Below, piece by piece: positions 8,968-17,907 of a DNA stretch of 64,000 nt. The stretch's first letter is position 1, and every line of letters begins with the position of its first letter. The notes beneath the pieces were generated by a model that did not search any database, was not told where the DNA came from, and saw only the letters and a list, made by a program, of their open reading frames with translations. This stretch comes from Paracoccus alkanivorans (GTDB lineage Bacteria; Pseudomonadota; Alphaproteobacteria; Rhodobacterales; Rhodobacteraceae): positions 1 to 64,000 of the forward strand of contig NZ_QOKZ01000013.1 in the NCBI RefSeq assembly GCF_003697785.1, given 5' to 3'. Both the position numbers and the translations under genes were made by a program.

Positions 8968-9321
8968 GATAGGGTAAAATTCGTTTGCCAGCGGTGAGCC
9001 GTCAAAGCTGATCCGAAGGTGGTATCCCGAGAGGGAACGCCGGACGAACGATCTGCGAAGGTGGTCAGATGGACTCGCAAGCCCGCTTCGAGTCAATGCA
9101 ACGTTCGCCTCTTTGAGACACGATACAGCACGACCAGCCTCGGTTCGGTCAGTGTGGACAGATCCGTCAAACCCTCAAGGGATCAACACCGCCTGCGCTC
9201 TGCGATTGCGGATCGGACTCTAACCGCCGAAGAGCTGAAGGTTTCGTAAGACATAAACCTGAGCGGCCTCTGGAGGCGAGCCTGTGCCTGGCGTGGCGGA
9301 AGCTCAGTTCCAGTACAGACA
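8968..9321. other. Gene-free stretch between transposase debris and a folD remnant
   Basis: No reading frame here has recognisable family character, and no RNA gene or clear terminator is visible. It probably consists of the outer part of the degenerate IS110 element and further rearranged DNA. Confidence 0.35.
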
Positions 9322-9669
9322 CTATCCGGCGGTCGAGATTGCCCGGCTTGCGGTCGATCGAGGCATTGTAGATTCGGCCTCAGGCAGCACCTCGTTGACC
9401 TCAACGCGTGACTCCATTGCCTCGGCCAAAGGCGCCGTTCCCGGTGCTGTCCGCCAAGCCGCTACCTTGCGGACCGCGGCGTCGAACTTGCCGCGCGAGG
9501 TGCCATCGAGCGTGATCCCAAAGCTCTTGAGAGAATGGTCGTTGTCCCCTCCCGGCACCTGCGTGAAGACGGCAAATTGATCCATCTCGTCGCAGGCGAC
9601 GTCACCGATCAGCGATGGACTTCCCGAATCGTCCAGCACAGGGTTAATGCCAACATCGATGGCGATCAC
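9322..9669 (-). pseudogene. folD 3' remnant fused to unrelated sequence, directly after cobW
   Basis: From about 9684 to 9547 the frame reads KPGVIAIDVGIN, then LIGDV and TQVPGG. This matches the C-terminal part of FolD (methylene-tetrahydrofolate dehydrogenase/cyclohydrolase; usual KPGA.VIDVGIN...GDV...TPVPGG). The expected GVGPMT continuation is missing, and the frame passes into about 70 residues I cannot place. The N-terminal 80 percent of FolD is absent. A GTG at 9669 overlaps the cobW stop (GTGA), so a peptide could be made, but it would lack the active site. Best read as a recombination scar. Confidence 0.55.
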
Positions 9670-10610
9670 TCCGGGTTTGGCAGGATAGCGCGATTGGCTT
9701 GGAAAACAGGCCTCGCCGCCACTTCAGCATCAGATTTTGCGCGATTCAGTCGGGCAACGTCGAGCCGGCCTTTCAACCCGATACATACGACTCCGATCGA
9801 ATGATCGCCTGTCGCGGCTTCGACGGAATAGCGGTGACCCACGACGTGAAGCAGGACAAGTCCGGCCTCGGTCAGGACGAAACCCTTGGCGCGGGTAACA
9901 CCCGGATCATCGGCCAGCGCCTGCGCCAGCCTCCGGACATCGATAGGCCGGCCCGGTGTCAGGACCAGGCTGGAGAACTGACCATGCGCATCTGCGGCCG
10001 GCTTACGGCCACGGGCTGGGACCGGCAAGGCACCGACAACAGCGGAAATCGGCACCTCGCCGTGACTTACGGGCAAGAGCCGCGCTTGCGGTGCCTTGCT
10101 ACGCAACCAGTCGAGCAGCCTGCTCCGCTCCTCGTTCGTCACCAGGTCCGATTTGGTCAGCAACATGATATCGGCCTGAGCAAGCTGCCGGAGGATCGTG
10201 TCGCCAAGGTAGGGATCCGTCGCGTTCCGGCGGATCTGTTCCGCGTCTGCCAGAACGACGACGGCATCGGCGCGCAGGCCATCGACAAGACCCACCGACG
10301 CGATGATCGAACCAGGCAGGGCCACACCTGAGGCTTCGATCAGCACGTGATCTACAGGAGGATCCAATGCCTTGATACCGTCCAGCGCGCCGATCAGATC
10401 GCTGCCGAATGCGCAGCAGACACAGCCGCCGGAAATAGAGATCACCCCGTTTCCCTGCGCCTCGATCAATTCGGAATCGATCGGCAGCTCGCCGAACTCA
10501 TTCACCAGCACGGCAAGGCGCCACCCCTCGTTATTGCGCAGCAACTGGTTGATAAGCGTGGTTTTCCCCGCACCCAGATATCCAGCAATGACGGTGACCG
10601 GTAACCTCAT
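9666..10610 (-). CDS. CobW/COG0523-family GTPase (metallochaperone-like)
   Basis: 314 residues. The N-terminus has the P-loop GYLGAGKTTLINQLL (about 9-23), then the metal-binding CVCC motif (about 62-65), the switch segment LIEASG and the base-specificity motif TKSD. COG0523 proteins are G3E GTPases that deliver metal, often zinc, to client enzymes. The gene overlaps the stop of the upstream amidohydrolase gene by one base (TGATG), so the metal-dependent amidohydrolase is a plausible client. The last residues run into the folD remnant, so the extreme C-terminus may not be native. Confidence 0.88.
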   Translation of the reverse strand: MRLPVTVIAGYLGAGKTTLINQLLRNNEGWRLAVLVNEFGELPIDSELIEAQGNGVISISGGCVCCAFGSDLIGALDGIKALDPPVDHVLIEASGVALPGSIIASVGLVDGLRADAVVVLADAEQIRRNATDPYLGDTILRQLAQADIMLLTKSDLVTNEERSRLLDWLRSKAPQARLLPVSHGEVPISAVVGALPVPARGRKPAADAHGQFSSLVLTPGRPIDVRRLAQALADDPGVTRAKGFVLTEAGLVLLHVVGHRYSVEAATGDHSIGVVCIGLKGRLDVARLNRAKSDAEVAARPVFQANRAILPNPE

Positions 10611-12250
10611 CAGATATCAGCCGCTGCAAAGACACGACCGCCCTGAACGGTCCCCCAGACGGAAACATCCTTCAGCGCGCTTGCCGGAACGGCCGTCGGG
10701 TCATCCTCGAGAATGGCGAAATCAGCACGCTTGCCAACCTCGATCGAGCCGATCAGGTGATCCATCTTCATGGTGATCGCCGCGCCCAGGGTGATCGCGT
10801 GCAGCGCCTGTGCAACCTCTATCCGTTCGCCTTCGCCCTGTATCCGGCCGGAGGCGGTCAGCCGGTTGACGGCGGCCCAGGCCGTGAAGAGCGGTCCGAG
10901 CGGTGTCACCGGAGCGTCCGAATGGATCGTCATCGGCACATTGGCGTCCAGCGCGGTCCGGCAGGCATTCATACGTTCGGCCCGTTCTGGTCCGACGGTC
11001 AGGGCGTAATGCTCGTCACCCCAGTAATAGTGGTGATTGGCAAACAGGTTCACGCACATTCCCAACCGGCCCATCTTGCGGAACTGGGCGGCCGAAGCGA
11101 GCTGACAATGCTGCAAGGTAAAGCGGTGATCGAAATCGGGATGTTTCCGCAGCGCCGCCTCCAGAGTTTCGATGGCGAGTTGCGTGGCCTGATCTCCATT
11201 CGTGTGCGTATGGACCTGCACCCCTGCGGCCAAGGCACGCTCGTAAATCTCTGCCAGTTGATCTGGCGCGACATACCAGAGCCCGTTCTCCGACCCGTTG
11301 TAATAGCCGGGCCATTGTAGCCGCGCCGAAAAGCCCTGGATGGACCCATCCGCAATGACCTTGATCCGGCCCAGGTCAAGCCGTTCGGTACTACGCTCCC
11401 TAAGGGACCGGGTGTAATCGACCAGTTCCGCCGGTGACATGCCGAAATTGATCCGGAAGGCAACCAGACATGCTGGGAAATCATCCGCATTGGTAACGTC
11501 GGTGAACAGGTTCACCAGATCGTCGTTCAGTTGCTGCCCCAGATCCGACGAGGTGGTGACGCCGGCACGGACGCATAACCTGCCGTAATTCCTCAGCCCG
11601 TTCGCATCCGCTGCCAGAAAGGCGCGATCCATGCCGACATGCTTGCCTGCCGGCATCATGATTTCGGGGCTTTTCAGCTCTCCGGTCGGCAGCCCGTCCC
11701 CGGCCAGCGGAATGCCGGGGTGGTCATTGCCTTGCCTGAGCAACCCCGCCAGTTCCAGCCCCCTGGTATTGACATTCAGGATATGCCCCGAGGCATGCAT
11801 GATGCCCACCGGTCGCGTGACCGAGACGCGATCCAGATCCGCCCGTGTCATGCGCACATTGTCCATATAGATCGGATCCAGGCCCCAGCCCAACAGCGGC
11901 GCGCCGGGATCGTCCATTCCGACCTCGATCTCTTTCAGCCTTGCGACGACCTCATCGATGGATTTCAGCCCCGGCCAGGTCTTGCCGTCGGGATCCATGC
12001 GGTCGAACCAACCGACATAGGTGAATTGCCATAGGGCACCTTCCATACTGTGCCCATGCCCTTCGATCAGGCCCGGCATCAGGAACTTGTCGGCGAAACG
12101 ATCATCGATGGTGCCAGGCCCCCAGCCCTGCAACTGTTCGAGCGTCCCGGCCCCCAGAATACGCCCGTTCCGGACCGCCACATGCGTAACCACTGGTTGG
12201 TTCGGGTTCATCGTGATGATCTTTTTCGCGGCATAGATGGTGGTGTGCAT
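10610..12250 (-). CDS. Metal-dependent amidohydrolase, YtcJ-like (amidohydrolase_3)
   Basis: 546 residues. Metal-ligand segments of the amidohydrolase superfamily are visible: LIEGHGHSM (about 60-68), a mid-protein histidine pair in VHTHTNGD and the late HSDAPVTPLGP aspartate motif. The N-terminal ITMNPNQPVVTHVAVRNGRI is the usual beta-sandwich start of YtcJ-like enzymes. These hydrolyse N-acyl, imide or related bonds; the substrate cannot be read from sequence. It is cotranscribed with a CobW GTPase and divergent from a LysR regulator that also faces a dipeptide-type transporter, which suggests a locus for uptake and hydrolysis of a small amide or peptide-like compound. Confidence 0.88.
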   Translation of the reverse strand: MHTTIYAAKKIITMNPNQPVVTHVAVRNGRILGAGTLEQLQGWGPGTIDDRFADKFLMPGLIEGHGHSMEGALWQFTYVGWFDRMDPDGKTWPGLKSIDEVVARLKEIEVGMDDPGAPLLGWGLDPIYMDNVRMTRADLDRVSVTRPVGIMHASGHILNVNTRGLELAGLLRQGNDHPGIPLAGDGLPTGELKSPEIMMPAGKHVGMDRAFLAADANGLRNYGRLCVRAGVTTSSDLGQQLNDDLVNLFTDVTNADDFPACLVAFRINFGMSPAELVDYTRSLRERSTERLDLGRIKVIADGSIQGFSARLQWPGYYNGSENGLWYVAPDQLAEIYERALAAGVQVHTHTNGDQATQLAIETLEAALRKHPDFDHRFTLQHCQLASAAQFRKMGRLGMCVNLFANHHYYWGDEHYALTVGPERAERMNACRTALDANVPMTIHSDAPVTPLGPLFTAWAAVNRLTASGRIQGEGERIEVAQALHAITLGAAITMKMDHLIGSIEVGKRADFAILEDDPTAVPASALKDVSVWGTVQGGRVFAAADI

Positions 12251-12354
12251 CAGAGTTCCCGTCTGGCGATATATCGAGTCGCAAAAAGCCTAGGACGCTT
12301 TCTTCTTTCGAAAAAATAGATTTATCTAAGGGTAAATCCCTTTTTTTTGATGGA
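12251..12354. promoter_or_regulatory. Divergent promoter region, amidohydrolase / LysR regulator
   Basis: The 104-bp gap between the divergent genes is AT-rich (TTTCG then six A, TAGATTTATC, a run of eight T at 12341-12348), unlike its surroundings. LysR-type regulators usually bind such shared intergenic regions. I cannot fix individual -35/-10 boxes or an operator with confidence. Confidence 0.5.
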
Positions 12355-13299
12355 ATGGCACTCATGCTCAACTACACGCTGAAGCAACTACGCTATGTCG
12401 AGGCCGCGGGAAGGCTCGGCTCCATCTCCAATGCGGCGATCGAACTGGCCATCTCGCAAAGCTCGATCACCGCCGCGATAGACACATTGGAGGACGGGCT
12501 GGGTTATGACCTGTTCATCCGCACCCCCGCAAAGGGTATCCGCACGACGCCGCAGGGGGCCGAGGCTCTGACATTGATCCGGCGCTTCATGCATCAGGCC
12601 CGGCATTTCGAGGCCGAGATGCAATCGGTCTCGGGCGCGACGCGGGGCGCGCTCCGAATCGCGTGTTACGCCACCGCCGCCCCCGCGTTCCTGCCCATCA
12701 TCCTGCGCAGCGTGACCGAAACATTCCCCGAGATCTCGATCACCGTGCTGGAGGGATCGCTCAACCAAATCGTGGATTATCTGAACGAGGGCGAAGCCGA
12801 CCTGGCGTTCTCCTACGAGCAGTTCAGCGATCCCCGGCACAGATTCGAGCCTCTGTTCGACGCGCCACCCTATGCCATCGTTCCCCGTGACGATCCGATT
12901 GCCGGGGCGGGCATCACGACATTGGCGGAACTGGCCAAACGCCCGCTGGTGCTGCTGGATTTGCCGGGTGCCCGGGAATATTACATGAGACTTTTCGAAA
13001 CGGCGGGACTAACGCTTAACGTAGCACATTCGACGCGCTCGTCCGAGATACTCAGGGCACTGGTCGCGGGCGGCTTCGGTGCCTCTTTCCTCAATATCCG
13101 ACCACTTGATTACCGCGCGGATGAATCGGGCTATCGCATCGTGCCAATCATCGATGGAGGGAAACCGCCAACCTTCGGCATCGTAACGATCAGCGCCTCC
13201 AACCCGCCAAGATTCGTCAGGGCATTCATTCAGAACTGCATTGAATTAAAAGAGAAAAAGGCATTCACCAATCTCGTTGTCAAAGTATCCACTAAATAA
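12355..13299 (+). CDS. LysR-family transcriptional regulator
   Basis: 314 residues. The winged helix-turn-helix occupies about residues 8-65 (YTLKQLRYVEAAGRLGSISN, AISQSSITAAI, GYDLFIRT) and is followed by a periplasmic-binding-protein-like effector domain from about residue 92. An in-frame ATG at 12364 is an equally good start. It sits between the divergent amidohydrolase-cobW operon and the codirectional peptide transporter, so it probably regulates one or both in response to the transported compound. Confidence 0.9.
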   Translation: MALMLNYTLKQLRYVEAAGRLGSISNAAIELAISQSSITAAIDTLEDGLGYDLFIRTPAKGIRTTPQGAEALTLIRRFMHQARHFEAEMQSVSGATRGALRIACYATAAPAFLPIILRSVTETFPEISITVLEGSLNQIVDYLNEGEADLAFSYEQFSDPRHRFEPLFDAPPYAIVPRDDPIAGAGITTLAELAKRPLVLLDLPGAREYYMRLFETAGLTLNVAHSTRSSEILRALVAGGFGASFLNIRPLDYRADESGYRIVPIIDGGKPPTFGIVTISASNPPRFVRAFIQNCIELKEKKAFTNLVVKVSTK

Positions 13300-13413
13300 T
13301 GTAGTATATCCGCTTAATTTATCAGTTTTTTGATACAATCATGCTGCGTTAGGCTCCGGTGCAATAACAGATCGCGAAAATCGCGACAGGTCATGCAACC
13401 GGGAGTCCTCGAC

Positions 13414-14991
13414 GTGAATCTGAAGATGAGAAGCTTTCTTGCTGCCGCCATGGTCTCGGCCCTGGCTTTCGCTCCTGCCTCGGCGCAGGACACTTCGAAA
13501 CAGGGCGGAACCCTCGTGGTTTCGCTGCCCGGCGGAACGCCCCGCTCACTGAATCCCGCAGTCCAGTCAGGTGTCGCTACCGGCTTTCCGGGAACGCAGC
13601 TTTTCACCGCCCCCCTGCGCTATGACGAGGACTGGACGCCCCAGCCTTATCTTGCCAAAAGCTGGGAGGTCAGCAAAGATGGGCTGAAAATCACCCTGAA
13701 CCTGCAGGAAAACGCCACCTTCCACGATGGAAAGCCGATCACTTCGGAAGACGTGGCCTTCTCGGTCGAGGTGATCAAGGAATACCATCCCTTCAAGTCC
13801 ATGTTCGAACCGGTGACCAGTGTGGACACGCCCGACGAACATACCGCCGTCCTGAACCTGTCTCGTCCGCATCCCGCACTGATGCTGGCGATGTCCGGGC
13901 AGCTCATGCCTATCATCCCGAAGCATATCTATGGCGACGGACAGGATCCGAAAAGCCATCCCCGGAACAATCAGGACGTGGTCGGGTCCGGCCCGTTCAA
14001 GCTGGTGGAGTTCAAGCCCGGCGAACATGTGATCCTTGAACGTTACGAAGGCTATTGGGAAGAGGGCTTGCCCTATCTCGACCGAATCGTGGCCCGGATC
14101 ATCAATGACAGCTCGGCGCGGGCCATCGCGCTGCAGAACGGCGAGATCCAGATGTCCACCTTCGAGAACGAACCAACCATATTGTCCCGCCTGAAGGACG
14201 TGGAGGGACTGACCCTGACCACGGATGGCTATGGCGGTGTCGGACCTATCGACTGGCTGGCCATGAACACCACGCGCGGGCCGCTGCAGGACGTAAAGGT
14301 GCGGCAGGCCATCGCCTATGCCATCGACAAGAATTTCATGCTCAAGGCGCTGCTGCGCGGAACCGCGACAGAGGCGAGGACGGGCATCCATCCCGACAGC
14401 CCGTTCTACAATCCCGATGTGAACACCTATGAGTTCGACCTCGACAAGGCCAATGCCCTGCTGGACGAGGCGGGCTATCCGATGAAGGACGGCAACCGGT
14501 TCGAGTTGAACATCGAATTGCCGGGTTTCCCGGGCTACAAGCCGCAAACCGAGTATGTGAAGGCAGCGCTGGCCAAGGCGGGGATCACAGTGAATGTCCG
14601 TTCGCATCCGGATTTTCCCAGTTGGGCCGAGGCGGTCGGATCGATGCAGTTCGACCTGTCATTCGACAGCGTATATAACTGGGGCGATCCGGTAATCGGC
14701 GTCAATCGGACCTATCTGTCCTCGAATATCGACAAGGGTGTCTGGTCGAATACGCAAGGTTATTCGAATGCGCGCGTGGACGAGTTGCTGAACATGGCCG
14801 CGACGGAGAACGATCCCGAAAAGCGCAAGGCGCTCTACAAGGAGTTCCAGGAGATCGTTGCCGACGAAGTGCCGATCTACGTCACCAACGCCGTGCCCAT
14901 GCACACGATCTATTCCGACAAGGTGGGCAATCCGCCCCTGGGTATCTGGGCGTCCAGTTCTCCCTACGACAAGGTCTATCTCAAGGACTGA
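13414..14991 (+). CDS. Peptide/opine-type ABC transporter substrate-binding protein (SBP_bac_5)
   Basis: 525 residues from a GTG at 13414 that has GGGAG 8 nt upstream; ATG 13426 is an alternative and the ATG at 13330 is not supported. The signal peptide MRSFLAAAMVSALAFAPASA, cleaved near AQD, sends it to the periplasm. The body shows the family pattern GGTLVVSLPGG, PYLAKSWEVSKDGLKITLNL and FHDGKPITSEDVAFS. It would deliver a dipeptide or related solute to the DppBCDF-type components encoded immediately downstream. Confidence 0.92.
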   Translation: MNLKMRSFLAAAMVSALAFAPASAQDTSKQGGTLVVSLPGGTPRSLNPAVQSGVATGFPGTQLFTAPLRYDEDWTPQPYLAKSWEVSKDGLKITLNLQENATFHDGKPITSEDVAFSVEVIKEYHPFKSMFEPVTSVDTPDEHTAVLNLSRPHPALMLAMSGQLMPIIPKHIYGDGQDPKSHPRNNQDVVGSGPFKLVEFKPGEHVILERYEGYWEEGLPYLDRIVARIINDSSARAIALQNGEIQMSTFENEPTILSRLKDVEGLTLTTDGYGGVGPIDWLAMNTTRGPLQDVKVRQAIAYAIDKNFMLKALLRGTATEARTGIHPDSPFYNPDVNTYEFDLDKANALLDEAGYPMKDGNRFELNIELPGFPGYKPQTEYVKAALAKAGITVNVRSHPDFPSWAEAVGSMQFDLSFDSVYNWGDPVIGVNRTYLSSNIDKGVWSNTQGYSNARVDELLNMAATENDPEKRKALYKEFQEIVADEVPIYVTNAVPMHTIYSDKVGNPPLGIWASSSPYDKVYLKD

Positions 14992-15007
14992 CGACAATAC
15001 CAACCCG

Positions 15008-15027
15008 CTGCGGCCTCCGGGCCGCGG
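15008..15027 (+). other. Stem-loop between binding-protein and permease genes
   Basis: GCGGCC / GGCCGC with a TCCG loop (15010-15025), plus one further pair, lies just after the binding-protein stop. Such hairpins commonly stabilise the 3' end of the binding-protein mRNA or partly stop transcription, so that binding protein is made in excess over permease. The position supports that role; the effect is inferred. Confidence 0.5.
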
Positions 15028-15068
15028 ATCGTCCCCAGGCTACGGCCAATTAGACGGAGGTAGGTACC

Positions 15069-16046
15069 TTGCACTTGTTGCGCACCACAGCAATCAGGCT
15101 TTTCTACGCTGTCATACTGTTGATGGCGGTACTGCTGCTCAACTTCACGATGATGCATCTCGCACCCGGCGACGTGGCCGATACGATCGCGCAATCGATG
15201 GGCGGGGCGGATGAAAAGGTCCTGGCCCGGATCCGCGCCGATTACGGGTTGGACCAGCCGTTCCTCGTGCAGCTTGCCCGCTATATGGGCGGAGTCCTGA
15301 GTTTCGACCTGGGATATTCCTACTATCACAACGCACCGGTGACGCAGTTGATCCTGCAGCGTCTGCCGGCGACGCTATTGCTGGTGTTCACGGCGCAGAT
15401 ACTGGCGCTGATCCTCGGGGTGATCCTGGGCGTGATATCGGCACGCAGGCCGAACGGCATCCTGTCCCATTTCGTTACCTTCTTCGCCCTGTTCGGATAT
15501 TCCGCCCCCGTCTTCTGGACCGGTATCCTGCTGCTCATCGCATTCTCGTTGAAGATCCAGTGGTTCCCGGTTTCCGGAATGCGTGATGTAACGATTGTCG
15601 GCGGATTCTGGACCCATGCGCTGGACATTGCCCGCCACATGGTGCTGCCGACCCTGACGCTAAGCTCCATCTTTCTCGCACTTTATTCCCGGCTCTCGCG
15701 CGCGACGATGATGGAAACCCTCGGATCGGATTACGTGCGCACGGCGAAGGCGAAGGGACTTACCCAACGGCAGGTGATCTATAAGCATGCGTTGAAGAAC
15801 GCATTGTCGCCGGTGATCACGCTGGCCGGCCTGCAGTTCAGTGCCGTCGTATCCGGCGCGGTTCTGGTCGAGACGGTGTTCGCATGGCCCGGCCTGGGGA
15901 CACTGGCCTTCGAGTCGATCCTGGTCCGGGATACCCCGACGATCCTGGGCATCCTGTTCTTTTCGGCACTGATGGTGATCATCGGCAATCTGCTGACGGA
16001 TTTCGCCCTGCGCCTCGTCGATCCAAGATTGAGGGCACGCGCATGA
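15069..16046 (+). CDS. Peptide-type ABC transporter permease, DppB-like
   Basis: 325 residues starting at TTG, chosen because GGAGG lies 8 nt upstream (15056-15060) and no ATG fits. Six membrane segments are evident, the first being YAVILLMAVLLLNFTMMHL. The DppB family signature APGD (about residue 33) and the EAA-loop segment DYVRTAKAKGL are present. The stop overlaps the next start (ATGA), so translation is probably coupled to dppC. Confidence 0.92.
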   Translation: MHLLRTTAIRLFYAVILLMAVLLLNFTMMHLAPGDVADTIAQSMGGADEKVLARIRADYGLDQPFLVQLARYMGGVLSFDLGYSYYHNAPVTQLILQRLPATLLLVFTAQILALILGVILGVISARRPNGILSHFVTFFALFGYSAPVFWTGILLLIAFSLKIQWFPVSGMRDVTIVGGFWTHALDIARHMVLPTLTLSSIFLALYSRLSRATMMETLGSDYVRTAKAKGLTQRQVIYKHALKNALSPVITLAGLQFSAVVSGAVLVETVFAWPGLGTLAFESILVRDTPTILGILFFSALMVIIGNLLTDFALRLVDPRLRARA

Positions 16047-16921
16047 GTGATGAAACCCTTCACATTCCCGTCGAAAAGGCCCGGTCACCGCTTGCCGAGG
16101 CATGGGAGATGTTTCGCCAAAACCATCTGGCCATGGTCGGATTGGCAATACTGATCCTGATCGTGCTGGGCGCGATATTCGGACCACTGATCTATCCGAC
16201 CGACCCGTATGAGATGGTGTGGGCGCCGTTCTCTCCGCCAGGACAAGAGGGCTTTCTTCTGGGTACCGACTATCTGGGCCGCGATATCCTGTCGCAGCTT
16301 TTGAATGGTGCGCGGGTGACGCTGATCATCGGACTGGCGGCGGCCTTCGTCACGGTAGCGATCGGTATCACCGTCGGGGCGCTGGCAGGGTTTTACGGCG
16401 GCGCCATCGAGGAAGCCCTGATGCGTTTCACCGAGTTCTTTCAGGTGCTGCCGACGCTTCTGTTCTCGATGGTGATCGTATCGCTGTTCGGAGCCAGCCT
16501 GCCGATGATCACCTTTGCCATAGGCGTGGTAAGCTGGACCGCCGTCGCCCGTATCACCCGCGCCGAGTTCCTGCGGATCCGCGAGATGGATTACGTGATG
16601 GCCAGCCGCGCCTCCGGCGCACCGGGCATGCGGTTGATGTTCACCGTGATCCTGCCCAATTCCCTGCCTCCCATCATCGTGCAATCGGCGCTGATGGTAG
16701 GCTCGGCCATCCTGTTCGAAGCCGGGCTCAGCTTTCTCGGCTTGACTGATCCGAATATTGTCAGCTGGGGTCAGATCATCGGGTCGAACAGGCAATATAT
16801 TCTGGAGGCGGGATATACTGTCACCATTCCGGGTCTAGCCATCTTCGTCACGGTTCTGGCCATCAGTCTTGTCGGCGACGGGCTGAACGACGCGCTGAAT
16901 CCCAAACTGAGGAAACGCTGA
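16043..16921 (+). CDS. Peptide-type ABC transporter permease, DppC-like
   Basis: 292 residues from the ATG overlapping the dppB-like stop. The open frame extends upstream, but that part is an out-of-frame reading of dppB. It has the cytoplasmic N-terminal segment, a first helix MVGLAILILIVLGAIFGPLI, the GTDYLGRDILSQLL motif that marks DppC/OppC proteins and an EAA loop around DYVMASRASGA. It forms the membrane channel with the DppB-like protein; its stop overlaps the next start (TGATG). Confidence 0.92.
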   Translation: MSDETLHIPVEKARSPLAEAWEMFRQNHLAMVGLAILILIVLGAIFGPLIYPTDPYEMVWAPFSPPGQEGFLLGTDYLGRDILSQLLNGARVTLIIGLAAAFVTVAIGITVGALAGFYGGAIEEALMRFTEFFQVLPTLLFSMVIVSLFGASLPMITFAIGVVSWTAVARITRAEFLRIREMDYVMASRASGAPGMRLMFTVILPNSLPPIIVQSALMVGSAILFEAGLSFLGLTDPNIVSWGQIIGSNRQYILEAGYTVTIPGLAIFVTVLAISLVGDGLNDALNPKLRKR

Positions 16922-17907
16922 TGGAGCCGCTTCTGAAGGTCGAAAACCTGCGGATCGAACTGAAGACCCGGGCCGGAGTCGCGCCAGTGATCGACGATCT
17001 GAGCTTCGAGTTGGGGCAAGGCGAAAGCATCAGTTTCGTCGGCGAATCCGGCTGCGGCAAATCGATGACCGCGCTGGCCATCATGGGCCTGTTGCCCGAA
17101 GGGATCGGACGTGTCGCATCGGGCCGCATCCTGTTCGGGGGCGAAGACCTGACAGCGGCCTCGGACCGCCGTCTGAGGGATATCCGCGGCAATGAGATCA
17201 GCATGATCTTTCAGGAGCCGATGACTTCGCTCAATCCGGTCTATACCGTCGGTGAACAGATCGCCGAAGTGCTGCGGGCGCATCAAGGCCTGGGCCAGAG
17301 GGCCGCATGGACCATGGCGGCCGAATTGCTGGACGCGGTGCGCATCCCGAATCCCGGAAGGCGGATCGACGACTATCCCTTCCAGATGTCAGGCGGTCAG
17401 CGTCAACGGGTCATGATCGCCATCGCGCTGGCCTGCAAACCCAAGATCCTGATCGCGGACGAACCCACCACGGCGCTCGACGTCACGGTTCAGGCGCAGA
17501 TCTTCGATCTGCTGCGCGACCTGCGCGCGCAGACTGGCACCTCGATCATCATGATTACCCATGACATGGGCGCGGTCGCCGAAATGGCCGAGCGGATGAT
17601 CGTGATGTATGCCGGGCGCAAGGTCGAGGAGGGACCGGTTGCCGATGTGATCGCGCATGCGCGGCATCCTTATACCCACGGGCTGATCAGTTGCGTGCCG
17701 CATATCGTCGCCAATCTGACCGAAGAGCGCGAGGAACTGACCGAGGTCCCCGGGATTGTTCCCGGACTTGGCGAGTTCGGGCAGGATATGTGCCTTTTTT
17801 CCGCGCGCTGTCCGAGGGTGACCGAAAAATGCCGCAGTGCCCGACCGCCGGAAGCGATGCTTGGCGGCAGCCAGGTCTCGGCCTGCTGGCACGCGGAGGA
17901 AGTATGA
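16921..17907 (+). CDS. Peptide-type ABC transporter ATPase, DppD-like
   Basis: 328 residues with Walker A GESGCGKSMT (about 41-50), Q-loop FQEPMTSLNP, signature SGGQRQRV, Walker B ILIADEPTTALD and H-loop ITHDMG. The C-terminal oligopeptide/dipeptide extension with its conserved cysteines (about 287-323) is present. It pairs with the following DppF-like ATPase to drive import. Confidence 0.93.
   Translation: MEPLLKVENLRIELKTRAGVAPVIDDLSFELGQGESISFVGESGCGKSMTALAIMGLLPEGIGRVASGRILFGGEDLTAASDRRLRDIRGNEISMIFQEPMTSLNPVYTVGEQIAEVLRAHQGLGQRAAWTMAAELLDAVRIPNPGRRIDDYPFQMSGGQRQRVMIAIALACKPKILIADEPTTALDVTVQAQIFDLLRDLRAQTGTSIIMITHDMGAVAEMAERMIVMYAGRKVEEGPVADVIAHARHPYTHGLISCVPHIVANLTEEREELTEVPGIVPGLGEFGQDMCLFSARCPRVTEKCRSARPPEAMLGGSQVSACWHAEEV

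Noticed and set aside
9019..9580. Small plus-strand frames between the IS debris and cobW
   Set aside because: No family, no ribosome binding site and overlapping a folD-like frame on the other strand.
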